Assembly (NCBI GenBank): GCA_964508975.1
Contig: CAZDVQ010000021.1
Span: forward strand, 1 to 62,592
Direction: 5' to 3'
Source: CAZDVQ01 sp964508975
GTDB lineage: Bacteria > Bacteroidota > Bacteroidia > Chitinophagales > Saprospiraceae
Length of the DNA stretch: 62,592 nucleotides
The notes beneath the pieces were generated by a model that did not search any database, was not told where the DNA came from, and worked only from the letters and a program-made list of their open reading frames with translations. Shown here piece after piece: positions 1 to 8,743 of this stretch (positions within the stretch are counted from its first letter, which is position 1; each line of letters starts with the position of its first letter). A program made the position numbers and the translations under genes.

Positions 1-276
1 GTTGAAGGCGTAATCGTCAAAACCAAGGTTTCGGTATTACAACCCGTTACCGAGGTATAAGTACCTGACTGTGTATATGTCTGACCGTTCACAGGCCATG
101 TGTATGAATCACAAGCCGACTGTGTAGTTGTGTTGTTGGTTGAAGGCGTGATGGTCAAAACCAAGGTCTCTGTATTACAACCCGTCACAGAGGTATAAGT
201 ACCTGACTGTGTATATGTCTGACCGTTTACAGGCCAAGTGTATGAATCACAAGCCGACTGTGTAGTTGTGTTGTTG
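1..276 (-). repeat. 46-residue tandem coding repeats (138-bp period)
   Basis: Two nearly identical 138-bp units (1-138 and 139-276) encode modules with ACDSYTWPVNGQTYTQSGTY and CNTETLVLTITPS. The array runs off the window edge, so the copy number is unknown. The DNA identity is high enough for slippage or recombination. Confidence 0.9.
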
Positions 277-1991
277 GTTGGAGCAGTTACGGTTACAGCA
301 ATACTTGTTGTGGCTGTACAGCCTAAAGCATTGGTTACCGTTACGACATAAGTACCAGAACTGGTAAAGGTATTCATAGCACTGTTTTGACTTGAGCCAC
401 CGTTCCATGCATAAGCCGAGCCACCGTTAGCAGTAAGCGTTACAGAACCGCAACCCGAGGGTGTTCCGCTAAAACCTGCAACTGGGTTATTATTAACCGT
501 TACGTTGGCACTGGTTGTCGCAGTACAGCCTGATGCGTTGGTTACCGTTACGGTATAGATGCCTGAACTGGTAAAGGTATTCATAGCAGCGCTGGGGCTT
601 GAACCACCACTCCAAGCATAAGACGTGCCACCGTTAGCGGTAAGGGTAACAGAGCCACAACCTGTGGTTATTCCGCTAATGCCAGCCGTAGGGTTACTAT
701 TGACTGTCAAGGTACGGCTATCAGAGGCCGTACACCCCGCTGCACTCGTTGCTGTTACAGTGTAAGTGGTCGCTGCACTTACAGAAATTGCAGAAGTATT
801 CGCCCCTGTTGACCAGAGATATGTGCTTCCACCTGTAGCGGTAAAGGTACTTGAAGTGCCAGCACAGATAGTGTTTGTACCGGAGATACTAGGCGTAGGA
901 TTAAGATTAACCGTTACGTTGGCACTGGTTGTCGCAGTACAGCCTGATGCGTTGGTTACCGTTACGGTATAGATGCCTGAACTGGTAAAGGTATTCATAG
1001 CAGCGCTGGGGCTTGAACCACCACTCCAAGCATAAGACGTGCCACCGTTAGCTGTAAGGGTAACAGAACCACAACCCGTGGTTATTCCGCTAAAGCCAGC
1101 CGTAGGAGCTGCGTTAACCGCAATGGTAACACTACCTATCATGGTACTAGTACAGCCACCTGAAGTACGGGTAGCCACAACGTTGTAAGTACCTGCAGCA
1201 GTTTGGTTGCCGAAGCTAACCGGGCTACCAGTACTACCATTAGCGGGAGTACCTACGTTTCCTCCATTGAGGACAAGTTGGTAGGTAACGCCAGTTTCAG
1301 AGTTGGCTACACCTACTGGCGTGCCCACTGAGCCTGCACAGATTGTACCACCACCCGTAACGTTGTATGCAGTTGGGTTGGTACACGTACTGGTATAAGG
1401 GTTATTGATGAGCTCAAAGTCACTGGCATTATTGTCTGTATCAATACCACTGGCAACTATGTTGGTTTTTCTACGGCGAGATTGGGTGACTGCAGTAGCA
1501 GGAGCAGAGCCGGTGCCTTCAAAACAGAAAGAGTTTGTTTGAGATGTTGTGCCTATATACCCAACTAAGTCAAATAACTGCCCTCCAGAAGGGCAGGCAT
1601 TCCCAGCGGTAGTAGCAGCAACCGTTGTACCAGAAACAGGACCAAATAAAGCAACCTGCCAAGAATTGGTGTTGCTAAACTGGATTAGGTTACCCGACAT
1701 CTGTGGTGTAAATGGAATATTACCACTGGCAGAGGGGACCGTTTGAAACCTGAAAACACCATTGGCATCGGCGTTACCTGTGAGTGCCCTAGAGGTCCAG
1801 GTGGTTGACCCCCTATACTGGAGCGACCAGCCAGCCACGTTTTGGTTTGGCGCAAAACCGTTTAGAATAATGTAGTCAGCATCCCAAGTTGCACCAGCAT
1901 TGCCTGCTGCTGAGTAAATCTCAAAAATCTTTTGGGCACTTACTTGCTGTAAAAAGGCAAGCGAAAAAAGGAAAAGATAAATTTTTTTCAT
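1..1991 (-). CDS. Repeat-rich secreted surface protein with N-terminal lamin-tail-like domain (3' end outside window)
   Basis: The frame is open from ATG at 1991 down to base 1, about 663 codons, and continues beyond the window. The start MKKIYLFLFSLAFLQQVSAQ is a classic signal peptide ending in SAQ. Residues ~20-190 (KIFEIYSAAGNAGATWDADY, then GFAPNQNVAGWSLQYRG) resemble a lamin-tail (LTD) domain, common at the front of secreted Bacteroidota proteins. Then come Ig/PKD-like modules of the type TAGISGITTGCGSVTLTANG...YTVTVTNASGCTATTS, and finally 46-residue modules containing ACDSYTWPVNGQTYT. A type IX sorting domain probably follows outside the window. Expected role: cell-surface or secreted adhesin or structural protein; the substrate is unknown. 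It sits downstream of two tail-collar genes on the same strand but behind a terminator-like hairpin. Confidence 0.85.
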   Translation of the reverse strand, partial: MKKIYLFLFSLAFLQQVSAQKIFEIYSAAGNAGATWDADYIILNGFAPNQNVAGWSLQYRGSTTWTSRALTGNADANGVFRFQTVPSASGNIPFTPQMSGNLIQFSNTNSWQVALFGPVSGTTVAATTAGNACPSGGQLFDLVGYIGTTSQTNSFCFEGTGSAPATAVTQSRRRKTNIVASGIDTDNNASDFELINNPYTSTCTNPTAYNVTGGGTICAGSVGTPVGVANSETGVTYQLVLNGGNVGTPANGSTGSPVSFGNQTAAGTYNVVATRTSGGCTSTMIGSVTIAVNAAPTAGFSGITTGCGSVTLTANGGTSYAWSGGSSPSAAMNTFTSSGIYTVTVTNASGCTATTSANVTVNLNPTPSISGTNTICAGTSSTFTATGGSTYLWSTGANTSAISVSAATTYTVTATSAAGCTASDSRTLTVNSNPTAGISGITTGCGSVTLTANGGTSYAWSGGSSPSAAMNTFTSSGIYTVTVTNASGCTATTSANVTVNNNPVAGFSGTPSGCGSVTLTANGGSAYAWNGGSSQNSAMNTFTSSGTYVVTVTNALGCTATTSIAVTVTAPTNNTTTQSACDSYTWPVNGQTYTQSGTYTSVTGCNTETLVLTITPSTNNTTTQSACDSYTWPVNGQTYTQSGTYTSVTGCNTETLVLTITPS
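492..1107 (-). repeat. Near-identical 202-bp intragenic repeat pair
   Basis: Segments 492-693 and 906-1107 differ at only a few bases and are offset by 414 bp (138 codons, so in frame). They encode the same Ig/PKD-like module (TAGISGITTGCGSVTLTANG onward). A third, more diverged copy lies at about 283-480. This points to recent in-frame duplication within the surface-protein gene. Confidence 0.85.
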
Positions 1992-2009
1992 AAATTAAGG
2001 GGGTATGGT

Positions 2010-2057
2010 TAATAAAACAACAAACACCTCAAACCCAAATGAATGGGTTTGAAGTGT
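2010..2057 (-). terminator. Rho-independent-type terminator after collar genes
   Basis: On the minus strand a 13-bp stem with one wobble (arms 2024-2036 and 2045-2057) and an 8-nt loop is followed by a T-rich run. It sits just downstream of the stop at 2080 and separates the collar genes from the surface-protein gene. Confidence 0.7.
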
Positions 2058-2079
2058 CTATCCAATAGTATGGAATACC

Positions 2080-2601
2080 TTATTGACGAGAAGGGTAAAT
2101 ACCTTGCAATGCAATACAGTAGTTTAATGCCAAGTAAGGTGATTGAATGCTGAATGGCATATTTGAACCAACGATGCCAGATGTTATACCGCCATATGAA
2201 CCATTGCCTTCATTAACGGCGCCGTATATTGCAGTACCGCCGTTGGCCAAGATAGTACCATTTGGGTCATCCGTACCAGCAGGGCTATCGGTAGTTGGTA
2301 CATTAACGGGGTGCGTGTGCGCTGGCATATTAGCTAGAGTCAAGGTAGTCGTTTCTGCACCACCTCTTTCGCCCAGGTCATATTGGCTCAAGCCAGGGCT
2401 TTGACCAAATTGAACAGCCGCGCGGCCGCGCAAATCGGGCAAGCCAAAAGTAGTAACACCGTCACCGCCGTAGGTGGTACCCAATAGGGAGAATAAGGCA
2501 GTGTTTTGAGCGATTGAAAGGAGTTGTCCATTACAAAAAGCCCAGCCTCTAGGGGCGAAGTTAAATCCAAAGAGGCAAATTTGTCCAAGAATTGGTTCCA
2601 T
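2080..2601 (-). CDS. Phage tail collar domain protein (microcystin-dependent-protein family)
   Basis: 173 residues. The N-terminus (GQICLFGFNFAPRGWAFCNG, then LLSIAQNTALFSLLGTTYGG and FGLPDLRGR) is the classic tail-collar fold signature, with the conserved GW.FCNGQ and LPDLRGR blocks. This family is found both on phage tails and as stand-alone bacterial proteins of unknown role, often in tandem. No signal peptide is evident. It is the second gene of a two-gene unit, 32 bp behind a paralogue of equal length (start assigned at 3155). The His-containing motif MPAHTHP and a Gly/Asn-rich C-terminal half are shared with the paralogue. No capsid, sheath or baseplate genes are present, so a prophage is not indicated. 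Confidence 0.85.
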   Translation of the reverse strand: MEPILGQICLFGFNFAPRGWAFCNGQLLSIAQNTALFSLLGTTYGGDGVTTFGLPDLRGRAAVQFGQSPGLSQYDLGERGGAETTTLTLANMPAHTHPVNVPTTDSPAGTDDPNGTILANGGTAIYGAVNEGNGSYGGITSGIVGSNMPFSIQSPYLALNYCIALQGIYPSRQ

Positions 2602-2633
2602 GTGATGTTAAGTTTTAATTTTAAACAATATAA

Positions 2634-3155
2634 TTAGTCCCTTGGAGGAAAGATTCCCTCTACACAGATACAGTAGTTCAAGGCCAAGAAAGGCGATTGA
2701 ATGCTAAAGGGCGTATTTGAGCCAACAATTCCAGATGTAACACCGCCGTATGAACCATTACCTTCATTAACGGGGCCGTATATCGTAGTACCGCCGTTGG
2801 CCAAGATAGTACCATTCGGGTCATCCGTGCCAGCGGGGCTATCGGTAGTGGGTACAATAACGGGGTGCGTGTGCGCCGGCAAGTTACCCTGGGTTAAAGT
2901 TACCTGCTCAGAACCACCTTGTTCACCAATTTGGAAAAAGCTAAGCCCTGGGCCTTGTCCAAATTGTACCGCTGAACGGCCCTGTAAATTTGGCAAGGCA
3001 AAAGTAGTGACGCCATCACCGCCGTAAGTAGTACCCAGGAGGGCAAACAAAGCTTGGTACTGGGCAATAGGCAAGAGTTGACCATTACAAAACATCCAAC
3101 CCTGCGGGGCAAAGTTGAAGCCGAATAGACAGATTTGTCCAATGAAAAATTCCAT
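2634..3155 (-). CDS. Phage tail collar domain protein, tandem paralogue
   Basis: 173 residues from ATG at 3155; an ATG 33 bp upstream is possible, but this start gives MEFFIGQICLFGFNFAPQGW, the same length and N-terminus as the paralogue (MEPILGQICLFGFNFAPRGW). It carries the same collar motifs (GW.FCNGQ, FALPNLQGR) and the motif LPAHTHP. The C-terminal halves of the two genes are about 85-90% identical by eye at DNA level (about 2157-2320 against 2711-2874), while the N-terminal halves are more diverged, which suggests gene conversion or recent duplication. Probably first gene of the pair. A TATTTTTG promoter-like element lies at 3339-3346 (minus), which would leave a long ~175-nt leader. 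Confidence 0.85.
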   Translation of the reverse strand: MEFFIGQICLFGFNFAPQGWMFCNGQLLPIAQYQALFALLGTTYGGDGVTTFALPNLQGRSAVQFGQGPGLSFFQIGEQGGSEQVTLTQGNLPAHTHPVIVPTTDSPAGTDDPNGTILANGGTTIYGPVNEGNGSYGGVTSGIVGSNTPFSIQSPFLALNYCICVEGIFPPRD

Positions 3156-3478
3156 AAAAACTATTTTTAAGGTTAACAATAAATCCACTGTTTAAATGTA
3201 GTATGTGTAGACGGAGGCTTCCCCTAAGAAACATTACTGCTTTACACTACCACTTAAAATTCGTACGCAAGATATAGGAGCAGTTTCAATAAAGGCAACA
3301 ATTTTTAAACACAATTACATATTTTGTGACGCAGCAAACAAAAATACGGGCAAATTGAACAATAATACACTGATATACAATAATTTGTATTGTGTAAAAT
3401 TTATAATAATAAAATATTTCTGCCTAATAATCCCATAAAAGGCAGCATATAAAGGTGTAATATGGCAAAAAAACATCG

Positions 3479-4026
3479 TTAACTGTTCATAGTTCATTGT
3501 TCATAGTTCATAGTTATATTGTATGGCACCCCGGCGCTACGCGCCGTCGGCGTGTTGCGCGCTCGCTATACGCTCGGTGCCTACGGCACCACCGCCCTAC
3601 GGTCGGTGCGCTCCACATGCCTGGTGCGGGAAACGGCTGCGAAGCAGCCGTTTTTAATGGTTAATGATAAATGGTTAATTATTAATTGATTAAGCAAATT
3701 ATCATACTAGTTTCGGCTTCGTACTGGGTTTAGGGCAGGGCTCACCACTGCGCCCGAGGCAGTGCAACTGCCGACGCATGCGGTAGCGATGTGCAGCGGT
3801 GGCCCAAAGGGCCAGACCGCAACGCGGGCCGAGCGACCAGCGAGCCGCGGAACATAAACGCAGCGGTTTTGCGTAGCAAAAACAAATGTACTTAATGTAC
3901 ATTTGTAGCAAGCACACCATTTGCTCCTGCAAATGGCTCCCCGCCCCGAGGACGAAGGCCGAGGGGACCGCCCACAATAACGATGAACAATGAACGATGA
4001 ACTATGAACTATGAACGATGAACTTT
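3479..4026. repeat. Composite intergenic repeat locus: two GC-rich modules bracketed by inverted heptamer tracts
   Basis: Left edge 3479-3520 is a tract of NGTTCAT heptamers ending in GTTAT. Right edge 3978-4026 is the same heptamer family inverted (ATGAAC units). Inside are a GC-rich module (3525-3650), a TAATGGT/TAATGAT heptamer tract (3655-3695) and a class-E module (about 3709-3975). The first ends in a hairpin CGGCTGC-GAA-GCAGCCG followed by five T (3634-3655), which could terminate transcription. ORFs here are by-products of the repeats. The remainder of the gene-free interval is AT-rich (3189-3478) or plain leader sequence (4027-4257). Confidence 0.8.
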
Positions 4027-4257
4027 AAAAGAATATTAATGCCTAGCTTAAAAAAAACTATGTTTGGCTGAACCTGCCGTGAAATACACCGTATAATAAA
4101 GATACAAGAGAGAAATAAAGATTAATCCTTGGGGGCTTGATAGAAATAAACGAATTTCGCGGCAACGTTTTTGCAGTTTTGTGCATCTAGTACTATGACT
4201 GCGTAAATTGGTACGATTCCTGCAAACGCCCGAGTGACAAATTAAATCTAAAGCACA

Positions 4258-5196
4258 ATGCTTCAGAACATCAACATAAAATACTTCAAATACCTAGCTA
4301 TCTTGCTGGCCTTCTTCCTCGTTATTGACGACGCTGAAGCACAACGCCGCAAGAAGAAGGACAATGAATGCGGAGAGCTGGAAATCGTGAAAACGCTTCC
4401 TGACTTCTTCGTGAACGACAATTTCTTGCCCATGCCTTTGCGCCGCGTGTATCGCCAAGATGCTGCGCGTTTAGCCCTGCGCTTGATTTATAAGGAGCAA
4501 CGCCCTTCATGCCAAACCGTAGAAATACCAGAGGAGTTGGTACAATCAATCTACAATGCGCTTGTTGCCGTTCGGGTGAGTGATTTCGCCGTGATTGACA
4601 CCATCGCTGAAAAATACTATGTACGCTCGTTCCCGACGCCTAACGTACAGTACCTTACCTTGATTTTCGAGCACAACGCCGCTTGGGCCAAGCCCTTGAA
4701 GATGCGTTCTGACACAACCGCCAGCGTGTCAATCAACAATATCATGCGCAAGTATAACCTCCAGGTAACCAAGATGGTGTACATGGACGAAGAACGTGCA
4801 GGTTTGGTATTGCGTGCCCGCGAACCCATTAACGTTTCGGCCTTGGCCCGTAAGTTCTTCATGGACGAAGGCGTAGGTTCTATCGAAGAAATTTTACCCT
4901 TTGGCGATGGCAACGACATCGACATCGCACTGGATGCTGAAGGTTGGCTCATCACGTACAGCGTTCGTTTTGGCAACTGCATCAAAGAGTGCAACAAACG
5001 CTACGATTGGACTTTCCGCGTGAGCACGGGTGGTAAAGTAAGCTATCTCGGCGGCAAAGGCGACCAGATTCCACCTTGGATTGGTACCGAAAAACAACGT
5101 ATCGAGGTTCCAGACAAAATCAACAAACCTAAAAAAGACGATAAATACTACAACCGTCCCGAGGTGAAAAGTCAAATAGAGAAAAAGGAAGATTAA
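4258..5196 (+). CDS. Conserved-looking secreted protein, function unknown
   Basis: 312 residues. The N-terminus has a hydrophobic segment (YLAILLAFFLVIDD) followed by AEAQRRKKKD, consistent with a signal peptide cleaved after AEA. The mature part is mixed alpha/beta with no motif I recognise; it ends in a Lys-rich tail (KPKKDDKYYNRPEVKSQIEK). Two Cys pairs are visible (near the mature N-terminus, and in the motif NCIKECNK). It is a single gene with an intrinsic terminator immediately after it and probably acts in the periplasm or envelope. A TATGTTTG element at 4059-4066 would be a rather distant promoter. Confidence 0.75.
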   Translation: MLQNINIKYFKYLAILLAFFLVIDDAEAQRRKKKDNECGELEIVKTLPDFFVNDNFLPMPLRRVYRQDAARLALRLIYKEQRPSCQTVEIPEELVQSIYNALVAVRVSDFAVIDTIAEKYYVRSFPTPNVQYLTLIFEHNAAWAKPLKMRSDTTASVSINNIMRKYNLQVTKMVYMDEERAGLVLRAREPINVSALARKFFMDEGVGSIEEILPFGDGNDIDIALDAEGWLITYSVRFGNCIKECNKRYDWTFRVSTGGKVSYLGGKGDQIPPWIGTEKQRIEVPDKINKPKKDDKYYNRPEVKSQIEKKED

Positions 5197-5204
5197 TTTC
5201 CTGG

Positions 5205-5236
5205 AAAAAGACGCAGCAAGCTGCGTCTTTTTTTAT
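5205..5236 (+). terminator. Intrinsic terminator
   Basis: AAGACGCAGC...GCTGCGTCTT stem followed by a T run, 9 bp after the stop at 5196. It insulates carA from the upstream gene. Confidence 0.9.
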
Positions 5237-5285
5237 GCCCTTTGGTGAAGAGAATTCTTATTATTAATTTCAAAGGTAAAAAGCA

Positions 5286-5293
5286 TATCTTTG
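5286..5293 (+). promoter_or_regulatory. Bacteroidota -7 element (TATCTTTG) for carA
   Basis: TATCTTTG matches the TAnnTTTG consensus exactly. The expected transcription start near 5300 leaves a ~20-nt leader before ATG 5320, which argues against the longer reading frame starting at 5242. No convincing -33 TTG is seen. Confidence 0.6.
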
Positions 5294-5319
5294 CGTCCGG
5301 TAAAAAAACAAATACACAG

Positions 5320-6426
5320 ATGGAAGGAATTGAACGCCAGCCGGCTATTTTATTATTGGCAGATGGCACGGTATTCCACGGTAAAACCGCTGGAGCATTG
5401 GGTACAACAACAGGTGAAATCTGTTTCAATACAGGCATGACTGGGTACCAAGAAATTTTCACCGACCCTTCTTATACTGGTCAAATCATTGTGATGACCA
5501 ATGCCCATATTGGCAATTATGGCATCAAGGACGACGAGGTAGAATCTGATTCTATCAAAATCTCGGGTATGATTTGCAAAAATTTCACCAACGAGTTTTC
5601 GCGCCCGATTGCCGGTACGGAGCCTATACAAGACTACTTGTCGCGCAACAACCTCGTGTCGATCTCGGATGTTGACACCCGTGCTATTGTTCGCCATATC
5701 CGCGACAAAGGTGCCATGAACTGCATCATTTCATCGGAGATACTTGACGTGGCCGAGTTGGCCAAGATGCTAGAGCAAATTCCATCGATGGAAGGCCTCG
5801 AATTGGCATCTGCCGTGAGTACACCTGAGCCTTATTTTGTAGGGAATGAAGAAGCCAACCTACGCGTGGCTGTATTGGATTTCGGTATCAAGAAAAATAT
5901 CCTGCGTTGTTTTGACGGCCGCAACTGCTACGTGAAAGTATTCCCCGCCAAAACACCCTTTGAAGAGATTCAAGCTTGGGACCCCGATGGGTACTTTTTA
6001 TCGAATGGCCCTGGCGACCCCTCGACTATGGATTATGCCGTTGATATTACCCGCCAAATCCTAGAAGCCAACAAACCATTGTTTGGCATCTGCTTGGGCC
6101 ACCAAATTTTAGCTCAAGCCATGGGCGTGCCCACTTATAAAATGCATAACGGTCACCGTGGGATAAACCACCCGGTGAAAAATCTTATCACCGGACGCGC
6201 TGAAATAACCAGCCAAAACCACGGCTTTGCGGTGGATGCTGAAGTGTTGAAGCAAAAAAGCGACGAGATCGAAATCACCCACGTGAACCTCAACGACCAA
6301 ACGATAGAAGGTATCCGCCTGCGCAACAAACCAGCGTTCTCGGTACAATACCACCCAGAAGCTGCACCAGGTCCACATGATTCGCGCTACTTGTTCGACG
6401 ATTTCGTGCGGATGATGAGCCTATAA
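5320..6426 (+). CDS. carA: Carbamoyl-phosphate synthase small subunit (glutamine amidotransferase)
   Basis: 368 residues from ATG 5320, chosen because MEGIERQPAILLLADGTVF aligns with the usual CarA N-terminus and a promoter sits upstream. The N-terminal CPSase small-chain domain (GTTTGEICFNTGMTGYQE) is followed by a class-I glutamine amidotransferase domain with nucleophile Cys ~258 in LFGICLGHQ and the His ~345/Glu ~347 pair in SVQYHPE. It hydrolyses glutamine and channels ammonia to CarB for carbamoyl phosphate (arginine and pyrimidine synthesis) in the cytoplasm. carB is not adjacent here. Eno follows 58 bp downstream on the same strand with no terminator between, so co-transcription is possible. 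Length and all catalytic residues look normal. Confidence 0.95.
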   Translation: MEGIERQPAILLLADGTVFHGKTAGALGTTTGEICFNTGMTGYQEIFTDPSYTGQIIVMTNAHIGNYGIKDDEVESDSIKISGMICKNFTNEFSRPIAGTEPIQDYLSRNNLVSISDVDTRAIVRHIRDKGAMNCIISSEILDVAELAKMLEQIPSMEGLELASAVSTPEPYFVGNEEANLRVAVLDFGIKKNILRCFDGRNCYVKVFPAKTPFEEIQAWDPDGYFLSNGPGDPSTMDYAVDITRQILEANKPLFGICLGHQILAQAMGVPTYKMHNGHRGINHPVKNLITGRAEITSQNHGFAVDAEVLKQKSDEIEITHVNLNDQTIEGIRLRNKPAFSVQYHPEAAPGPHDSRYLFDDFVRMMSL

Positions 6427-6484
6427 CTCGTCTAAGAGTATGTTTGGACATACTCTAAAAAGTCATCAATCAAATCCATATACT

Positions 6485-7774
6485 ATGAGTCTTATCCTAG
6501 ATGTTCAAGCCCGCGAGGTTCTTGATTCGCGTGGCAACCCAACCGTCGAGGTTGAAGTGGTAACGGAAAGTGGTGTAATCGGATCGGCCATTGTGCCATC
6601 TGGTGCTTCAACTGGAAAACATGAGGCTGTAGAGCTTCGCGATGGCGACAAAGCCCGTTACGCAGGTAAAGGTGTGTTGAAAGCTGTTGACAACGTGAAT
6701 AAGTTAATCGCAGAGGAATTAATCGGGTTCAGCGTATTTGACCAACGCGACATCGACTATACCATGATTGACCTCGATGGTACTGAGAATAAGGCACGCT
6801 TAGGCGCTAACGCGATGCTGGCCGTTTCATTGGCTTGTGCTAAAGCTGCGGCCATCGAACTTGACCAATCTTTATACCGCTATATCGGTGGTGTGAATGC
6901 ACACATCTTGCCGGTTCCACTGATGAACATCCTCAACGGTGGTTCACACGCCGACAACTCTATCGACTTCCAGGAGTTCATGATTATGCCCCTAGGTGCT
7001 GATACCTTCGCTGAAGCACTCCGCATGGGCGTTGAAGTTTTCCACAACCTGAAAGGTGTGTTGAAATCAAAAGGTTACAGCACAAACGTAGGCGACGAAG
7101 GTGGTTTTGCACCGAATATTCGTTCAAACGAAGAAGCCATCGAAACCGTTTTGGAAGCCATCCACAAATCTGGCCTCAAGCCAGGTGAAGATATCTTCCT
7201 AGCCATGGATGCTGCTGCTTCGGAATTCTACGACGAGCAGAAAAAATTATACACCTTCCACAAGTCGAATGGCCCTTCGCTCACTTCTGACCAAATGGTT
7301 GAATACTGGGCTAAATGGGTTAAACAATACCCTATTCTTTCTATCGAAGATGGTTTACACGAAGACGACTGGGATGGTTGGTTAAACCTCACCAACACCA
7401 TTGGTGATAAAGTTCAACTAGTGGGCGACGACCTTTTCGTAACCAATACCAATCGCCTCGGCGAAGGTATTGAACGCGGTATCGCCAACTCTATCTTGAT
7501 TAAAGTAAACCAAATCGGTACTTTAACCGAAACCATCGAGGCCGTTCAAATGGCTACCCGTAACTCATACTCTAGCATCATGAGCCACCGCTCTGGCGAA
7601 AGTGAAGATACGACCATCGCCGACTTGGCCGTGGCCCTGAACTGTGGTCAAATCAAAACTGGTTCTGCTTCGCGTTCTGATAGGATTGCCAAGTATAACC
7701 AATTGCTCCGTATCGAAGAAGAACTCGGTGCAGCAGGTATTTACCCAGGCAAAAGCTGGTTCGGACTAGAATAA
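6485..7774 (+). CDS. eno: Enolase
   Basis: 429 residues from ATG 6485 (MSLILDVQAREVLDSRGNPT), the canonical enolase start; the longer frame from 6440 is rejected because its extra 15 residues match nothing in the family. Visible hallmarks are the loop GASTGKHEAVELRDGD, the metal ligands and catalytic segment around SIEDGLHEDDWDGW and LVGDDLFVTN, the signature SILIKVNQIGTLTETIEA and SHRSGESEDTTIADLAV. Converts 2-phosphoglycerate to phosphoenolpyruvate in glycolysis and gluconeogenesis. A strong intrinsic terminator follows. Confidence 0.97.
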   Translation: MSLILDVQAREVLDSRGNPTVEVEVVTESGVIGSAIVPSGASTGKHEAVELRDGDKARYAGKGVLKAVDNVNKLIAEELIGFSVFDQRDIDYTMIDLDGTENKARLGANAMLAVSLACAKAAAIELDQSLYRYIGGVNAHILPVPLMNILNGGSHADNSIDFQEFMIMPLGADTFAEALRMGVEVFHNLKGVLKSKGYSTNVGDEGGFAPNIRSNEEAIETVLEAIHKSGLKPGEDIFLAMDAAASEFYDEQKKLYTFHKSNGPSLTSDQMVEYWAKWVKQYPILSIEDGLHEDDWDGWLNLTNTIGDKVQLVGDDLFVTNTNRLGEGIERGIANSILIKVNQIGTLTETIEAVQMATRNSYSSIMSHRSGESEDTTIADLAVALNCGQIKTGSASRSDRIAKYNQLLRIEEELGAAGIYPGKSWFGLE

Positions 7775-7781
7775 AAAAGTT

Positions 7782-7818
7782 AAAAAGCTCATCCAGTTTC
7801 CTGGATGAGCTTTTTTAG
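7782..7818 (+). terminator. Intrinsic terminator after eno
   Basis: AGCTCATCCAG-TTTC-CTGGATGAGCT, an 11-bp perfect stem followed by six T. Confidence 0.95.
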
Positions 7819-7886
7819 TTTGTTGTTGGTAGTTTATAGATGGGCGTATATCCCAATGTTTATAATTTATAGTTCATCCACGCCGT

Positions 7887-8447
7887 TTGAAAGCAAAAAT
7901 TGACCGTGCGGTACATTATACCCGATTTTACCGCAAGCTACATAAATGGATAGCAGTGCCCCTGTTCGTTTTCCTCACCTTGATTGGTGCCACAGGACTG
8001 CTACTCGGTATCAAAAAACAAACGGGGATTTTACCCAGCACCCAACAAGGCAGCAACTTGGACCAGGCAGATTGGATGTCAATCGATGCCCTCCTCCTAC
8101 AAGCCCAAAGTTTTATTCAAGACTCTTTAAAACTGTCCAATAAAATCGACCGTTTAGATATCCGCCCAGCGAAAGGTGTGGCCAAAGTAGTTTTCAAGGA
8201 GCATTTTACTGAGTTGCAACTTGACCTAGCCACTGGGAAAGTATTAGCCATCAATACCCGCAGTTCGGATTTTATCGAAAAACTCCACGATGGCTCTATC
8301 CTAGACTTCCTCTTCAAGACCAATAACGATGGCTTCAAGCTGTTTTATACCATTTGCTTATCGCTCGGGCTCATGCTGCTGAGTTTTTCCGGCTTCTGGC
8401 TCTGGTACAACCCCAAGCGAATTAGGAACTGGAAGCACGAAGGTTAA
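7887..8447 (+). CDS. PepSY-associated TM-type membrane protein
   Basis: 186 residues from a TTG codon; no in-frame ATG lies nearby and the residues right after TTG (KAKIDRAVHYTRFYRKLHKW) already look like the family N-terminus. One transmembrane helix follows (IAVPLFVFLTLIGATGLLLG), then a periplasmic part with a PepSY-like strand pattern (LDIRPAKGVAKVVFKEHFTE, then LDLATGKVLAINTR), then a second helix (FYTICLSLGLMLLSFSGFWL) ending WYNPKRIRNWK. This is the minimal PepSY_TM arrangement often found beside iron-uptake or redox genes, but here its neighbours are eno and a hydrolase, so the role is open. Confidence 0.75.
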   Translation: MKAKIDRAVHYTRFYRKLHKWIAVPLFVFLTLIGATGLLLGIKKQTGILPSTQQGSNLDQADWMSIDALLLQAQSFIQDSLKLSNKIDRLDIRPAKGVAKVVFKEHFTELQLDLATGKVLAINTRSSDFIEKLHDGSILDFLFKTNNDGFKLFYTICLSLGLMLLSFSGFWLWYNPKRIRNWKHEG

Positions 8448-8580
8448 ATCAAATACAACATATACTATACGAATCATATCGAATACCGATAGTATTGGTC
8501 GATAGATATAACCAATTTGGCAAAGCACTTCCGTATATTTAATCCCCTAATAATTAATCACTTATAATTAATACCTAAAA

Positions 8581-8692
8581 AAGCGCCAGGCATGTGGAGG
8601 GCAGCGCCGTAGGCGCTGGTGCGTAGCACGGAGCGATTAGCGAACCCCGGAACACGCCGACGGCGCATCGCGCCGGGGCGCCCAAAAAAATA
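8581..8692. repeat. GC-rich intergenic module (class F, inverted)
   Basis: Starts AGCGCCAGGCATGTGGAGGG, contains hairpins such as GCGCC-GTA-GGCGC and GGTGC-GTAGCAC, and ends CGCCGGGGCGCCCAAAAAAA, the reverse complement of the left edge seen at 26236. It occupies most of the gap between the PepSY-type gene and the hydrolase; the flanking 8448-8580 is AT-rich with no further signal I can support. Confidence 0.7.
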
Positions 8693-8743
8693 TTCGCTCA
8701 TAAGTGAGCACATGTATCGAAAGTGGGAAGTTTGTTTTAATGC

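Noticed and set aside
1..276. Regular direct repeats that could suggest a CRISPR array
   Set aside because: The 138-bp units are coding and in frame with the surface protein; there are no spacers or cas genes.
2080..3155. Prophage remnant
   Set aside because: Only collar-domain genes are present; no integrase, capsid, tail tube, lysis gene or attachment site was found nearby.
3702..3977. 91-codon minus ORF inside the repeat island
   Set aside because: Lies wholly within a class E module and neighbouring hairpins; the same module occurs elsewhere without that frame open.
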